DNA from: an uncultured Paludibacter sp.
GTDB taxonomy: Bacteria > Bacteroidota > Bacteroidia > Bacteroidales > Paludibacteraceae
DNA length: 64,000 bases
Assembly (NCBI GenBank): GCA_937927845.1
Contig: CALFXE010000200.1
Coordinates: 1 to 64,000 of the forward strand
Reading direction: 5' to 3'
Positions 61,864 to 64,000 of the stretch are shown one piece after another; position 1 is the first letter of the stretch; each line of letters starts with the position of its first letter. The notes under the pieces were generated by a model. That model was not told the DNA's origin and searched no databases. It saw only the letters and a program-made list of their open reading frames with translations. A program made the position numbers and the translations under genes.

Positions 61864-62145
61864 TTATTCATCGTAGTAAGCTACAGTTTTCTTTTGCTTC
61901 TTTTCTTTTGCCGATAAAAGAAAAGAAGTCCCCGCCCGGTTTTTTATACGCGGGCGGGGAACCTGGTTTAGTTTGATTAGGCTAATTTTTTTATATTGAT
62001 CTAAATCATTTATATCCTGTTCTGTAAGTGTTGTGGTATATAGGTAGCTACCTGGTATCAGAATTAGATCACTATCGCGAACTTTGAAGAAATTTATTTT
62101 TCGATTTTCTATAGTGTTGTATAATATAGTATATTCTTCTTCCAT
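61864..62145 (-). CDS. Hypothetical protein with hairpin-forming 3' end
   Basis: 93 residues (EEEYTILYNTIENRKINFFK at the start). Unrecognised. The 3' third of the gene contains two perfect inverted repeats (61897-61928, 61930-61959), giving the residues RPRIKNRAGTSFLLSAKEKK. That part may be a non-coding insertion read through by the frame. Confidence 0.45.
   Translation of the reverse strand: MEEEYTILYNTIENRKINFFKVRDSDLILIPGSYLYTTTLTEQDINDLDQYKKISLIKLNQVPRPRIKNRAGTSFLLSAKEKKQKKTVAYYDE
61897..61928. repeat. 13-bp perfect inverted repeat
   Basis: CTTCTTTTCTTTT and AAAAGAAAAGAAG around GCCGAT. Immediately followed by a GC-rich inverted repeat at 61930. Confidence 0.8.
61930..61959. repeat. 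9-bp GC-only inverted repeat
   Basis: CCCCGCCCG and CGGGCGGGG around a 12-bp AT-rich loop; a GC island in AT-rich sequence. Confidence 0.8.
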
Positions 62146-62258
62146 TGGGGTTGACCAATCGGGCTCATATTTCGAATACTCTCAAAACTTTTATGCGGTA
62201 TTGCAATCAAATTTTCAATTGTTACTTTTTTATACTGAGGGGGGTACTACCCTTAATT

Positions 62259-62468
62259 TTAAGACGGTATGTTTTCATCATTTTTATTGTTTATCGTATT
62301 TTTTAGCATTAATAGCTTGTTATAAATGTCTGTCCAGTATTCTTGACGTTGTTTGTCAGAATCTACAGGGGGAATGTGATGAGCATCTTTAAAATAGTCT
62401 GCTTGGTCTATCGCTTTTTCAAGGTCGGTTACCTTAATTTCTAAACCGTTTAAATCTGTTATTTTCAT
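62259..62468 (-). CDS. Small hypothetical protein (mobile-element type)
   Basis: 69 residues, helical (LEIKVTDLEKAIDQADYFKD; DIYNKLLMLKNTINNKND). Similar short proteins occur near ArdA in Bacteroidota conjugative elements. Its start overlaps the next upstream gene by 4 bp. The stretch 62146-62258 shows nothing definite. Confidence 0.6.
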   Translation of the reverse strand: MKITDLNGLEIKVTDLEKAIDQADYFKDAHHIPPVDSDKQRQEYWTDIYNKLLMLKNTINNKNDENIPS

Positions 62469-62860
62469 ATCCGTTCAATATATTTTTCCAGTGATAGCCT
62501 TGCTCGTTTTTTAAGCATATCGGCATATCCATGAGCATGTTTTTTGTTCTTGCAAACTCCACTATTTACAGTCCATGTGGTTTTATATTTGCATTTGGTT
62601 GACGGAGTCATATATGCATTATAAATGCTACCGATCAATTCCATATCTTTTTTTATGATTGGTAGATTGAGGTATCCTGCACCCTGCTGGGTATCTCTAT
62701 AATCTGTTGATAGTACTATTTTTCCTTTATTATCCTCTATTTTAAAGGCTCGGTAGCTTACATCATTTTGCACAATGTAAAAGAGGTCGTCGATTACGAA
62801 ATGGTGATCCATGAGTACCCTTTCGTCGTAATTGCTGTATGTGATAATTCCAATGTTCAT
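62465..62860 (-). CDS. Hypothetical protein (mobile-element type)
   Basis: 131 residues, soluble (YSNYDERVLMDHHFVIDDLF; MYKTTWTVNSG-type C-terminal region). No recognised domain. Cotranscribed with the 69-aa gene (4-bp overlap) and about 47 bp downstream of ardA. Confidence 0.55.
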   Translation of the reverse strand: MNIGIITYSNYDERVLMDHHFVIDDLFYIVQNDVSYRAFKIEDNKGKIVLSTDYRDTQQGAGYLNLPIIKKDMELIGSIYNAYMTPSTKCKYKTTWTVNSGVCKNKKHAHGYADMLKKRARLSLEKYIERI

Positions 62861-62907
62861 AATATTAGATTTTAAAGCAACAGCCTGTAAGCGGTTGCCG
62901 TTGGGGT

Positions 62908-63441
62908 TTAAGAGTTATAAAATATATGTCCGTCTTCGCTCCAATATTCTCCGCAAAAAAGGTCTGCTGTATATCCTTCATAATCGAAATATTGCTTTGC
63001 AAATGCACTTAAATCGCTTCGCTCTTCAATCAGTTCCCGCACATAATCTTCTTCACTGTCGTAATGACCGATGTAATCATTTTCAAAATCGCTAATCAAG
63101 TCATCTATATCTTCCTGTGATAAATCACGATGCCCGTTATTGCACCATATTAGAAACGGCTTTTGCTTTTCTATTATATTTTCGATTGCATCCCTCACCT
63201 CAAAAAATCTTTCGCTTAACCAACTTTCACCGATAAGACTTCGCGGTATATCTTCAAAATCCTGAAACATATACTCCGGCTCTTGTTCGTCTTTATGTAA
63301 CTTTCTGCAAGCTTTGTAGAAATCTTCTTTGCTTGCATAATCAGATAGTTTTAAGTAGTCACCATATAAGGAACCCTCATTGTATTTTTTGTACGTTCCT
63401 ACGTAAATTGTTGCATCGGCTATATTTATATCTTGTATCAT
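62908..63441 (-). CDS. ardA: Antirestriction protein ArdA
   Basis: 177 residues from ATG 63441, preferred over 63492 because the family's first strand (ATIYVGTYKKYNEGSLYGDY) then starts near residue 9. Typical features: DFYKACRKLHKDEQEPEYMF, QDFEDIP and the acidic C-terminus with FAKQYFDYEGYTADLF. ArdA is an acidic DNA mimic that inhibits type I restriction enzymes when a conjugative element enters a new host. It indicates that a mobile element reaches into the right end of the window. Confidence 0.88.
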   Translation of the reverse strand: MIQDINIADATIYVGTYKKYNEGSLYGDYLKLSDYASKEDFYKACRKLHKDEQEPEYMFQDFEDIPRSLIGESWLSERFFEVRDAIENIIEKQKPFLIWCNNGHRDLSQEDIDDLISDFENDYIGHYDSEEDYVRELIEERSDLSAFAKQYFDYEGYTADLFCGEYWSEDGHIFYNS

Positions 63442-63484
63442 TGGTTTAAGTTTTAGATTTGAAAAAATGCAGATGGTTCTTTGG

Positions 63485-63724
63485 TCATTCATCGAGCAGT
63501 TGCTTTAATTTGGCCTTTACTGCTCTAGCGGTATCGCCACGCCAACTAGTTGCATTTGCAAGAAAATACCGGACAATGCTGGCTGCTGGTTCCTCATAGT
63601 AATTTTGGCGGATGCTGTCTAATTCTCTCATTGCATCCAAGTAAGGGGTGGCGGCGTAGTAGATTTTTTTCCAGTCCTGACGAATAATTTTTTCAATGGC
63701 CGAGATTTGATTTGGAATTTCCAT
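63485..63724 (-). CDS. Small conserved mobile-element protein
   Basis: 79 residues. The pattern IEKIIRQDWKKIYYAATPYL, then ASIVRYFLANATSWRGDTAR, is one I recognise from Bacteroidota conjugative transposons, function unknown. Upstream of ardA with about 43 bp gap to its ATG, same strand. From 63725 to 64000 no credible gene is seen; the region has poly-T/poly-A tracts. Confidence 0.65.
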   Translation of the reverse strand: MEIPNQISAIEKIIRQDWKKIYYAATPYLDAMRELDSIRQNYYEEPAASIVRYFLANATSWRGDTARAVKAKLKQLLDE

Positions 63725-64000
63725 AATTCGATTTTTTAGGTTAAAAATTTTGTTTGTTTTTCCTTTTTTTTCAGCCGTTTGCTCTAAAGCTATTTTTCAA
63801 AAGAAAAAAACGGAAAAAAAAGAAAGCAAGTCAAAAGCGGTTGCGCCAATGCACTGTGGGCTATAAGTCCCAATGGGTGAGACTGAGAGGGACGATCAGG
63901 CACATTATGCGCCCACAGAAGTGGCAAACGCTTACTTCGCTTCCCTTTTTGTGCCGTTCGAATTGAAAAATTGTCATTACAGCTAATCATCTTTCATTTC

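Noticed and set aside
63754..63990. Small frames on both strands at the right edge
   Set aside because: Overlap each other in low-complexity sequence; the frames look like chance products.

Overview
The window is low-GC DNA with the marks of a Flavobacteriaceae chromosome (Bacteroidota, near Flavobacterium). The signs are AT-rich leaders without Shine-Dalgarno sites, several -7 elements of the Bacteroidota form TAnnTTTG, RteC- and ArdC-type genes, and a Bacteroidota-type tyrosine recombinase. No rRNA gene, complete tRNA or CRISPR array is visible.

Layout. (1) 1-16.4 kb is a chromosomal or older accessory segment. It holds a PGRP-type amidase with SH3 domains, a VOC protein, an MFS transporter/esterase pair divergent from an HxlR regulator, an S41 protease, a NERD protein, a channel-like membrane protein, a GmrSD-like (DUF262/DUF1524) type IV restriction gene and several orphan genes. 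Some orphans are separated by attC-like imperfect inverted repeats of about 110-130 bp. (2) 16.72-52.72 kb looks like one integrated element of about 36 kb. It is bounded by a 17-bp direct repeat resembling a tRNA 3' end, with the integrase gene at the right end. From left to right it carries defence-type cargo (HEPN/GGCT-like/Lit-like peptidase operon, DUF4365 proteins, a nuclease-STAND protein, an SMC-like ATPase, an Mrr-like nuclease); an 11-kb, single-strand, terminator-bounded virus-like module; a second group of single-gene cassettes separated by attC-like repeats; a replication module (HTH, RepO-like, DnaC-like); an RteC gene; two oxidoreductases with an HxlR regulator; a trypsin-like protease; and the integrase. 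(3) 52.7-64 kb holds a second tRNA 3'-end fragment, a 25-bp perfect palindrome, a tight four-gene operon (dual-GHKL histidine kinase, receiver protein, 250-aa protein, N6-adenine methyltransferase), an ECF sigma factor with a membrane partner, and the edge of a conjugative-element-like region with ArdA.

The most notable unit is 29.6-40.5 kb. It encodes a transglutaminase-like protein, many small single-membrane-span proteins, small beta-rich proteins that could be capsid subunits, an EF-loop-like repeat protein, a peptidoglycan-binding protein, a GH19 endolysin, a holin-like protein and a unimolecular-spanin-like lipoprotein. It also encodes an ArdC-type metallopeptidase fused to a RecA-like domain. 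No terminase, portal or tail gene is recognisable. This suggests, as an inference, a tailless and possibly membrane-containing provirus unlike ordinary tailed prophages. The second notable unit is the kinase/receiver/methyltransferase operon, which looks like a regulated DNA-modification defence system.
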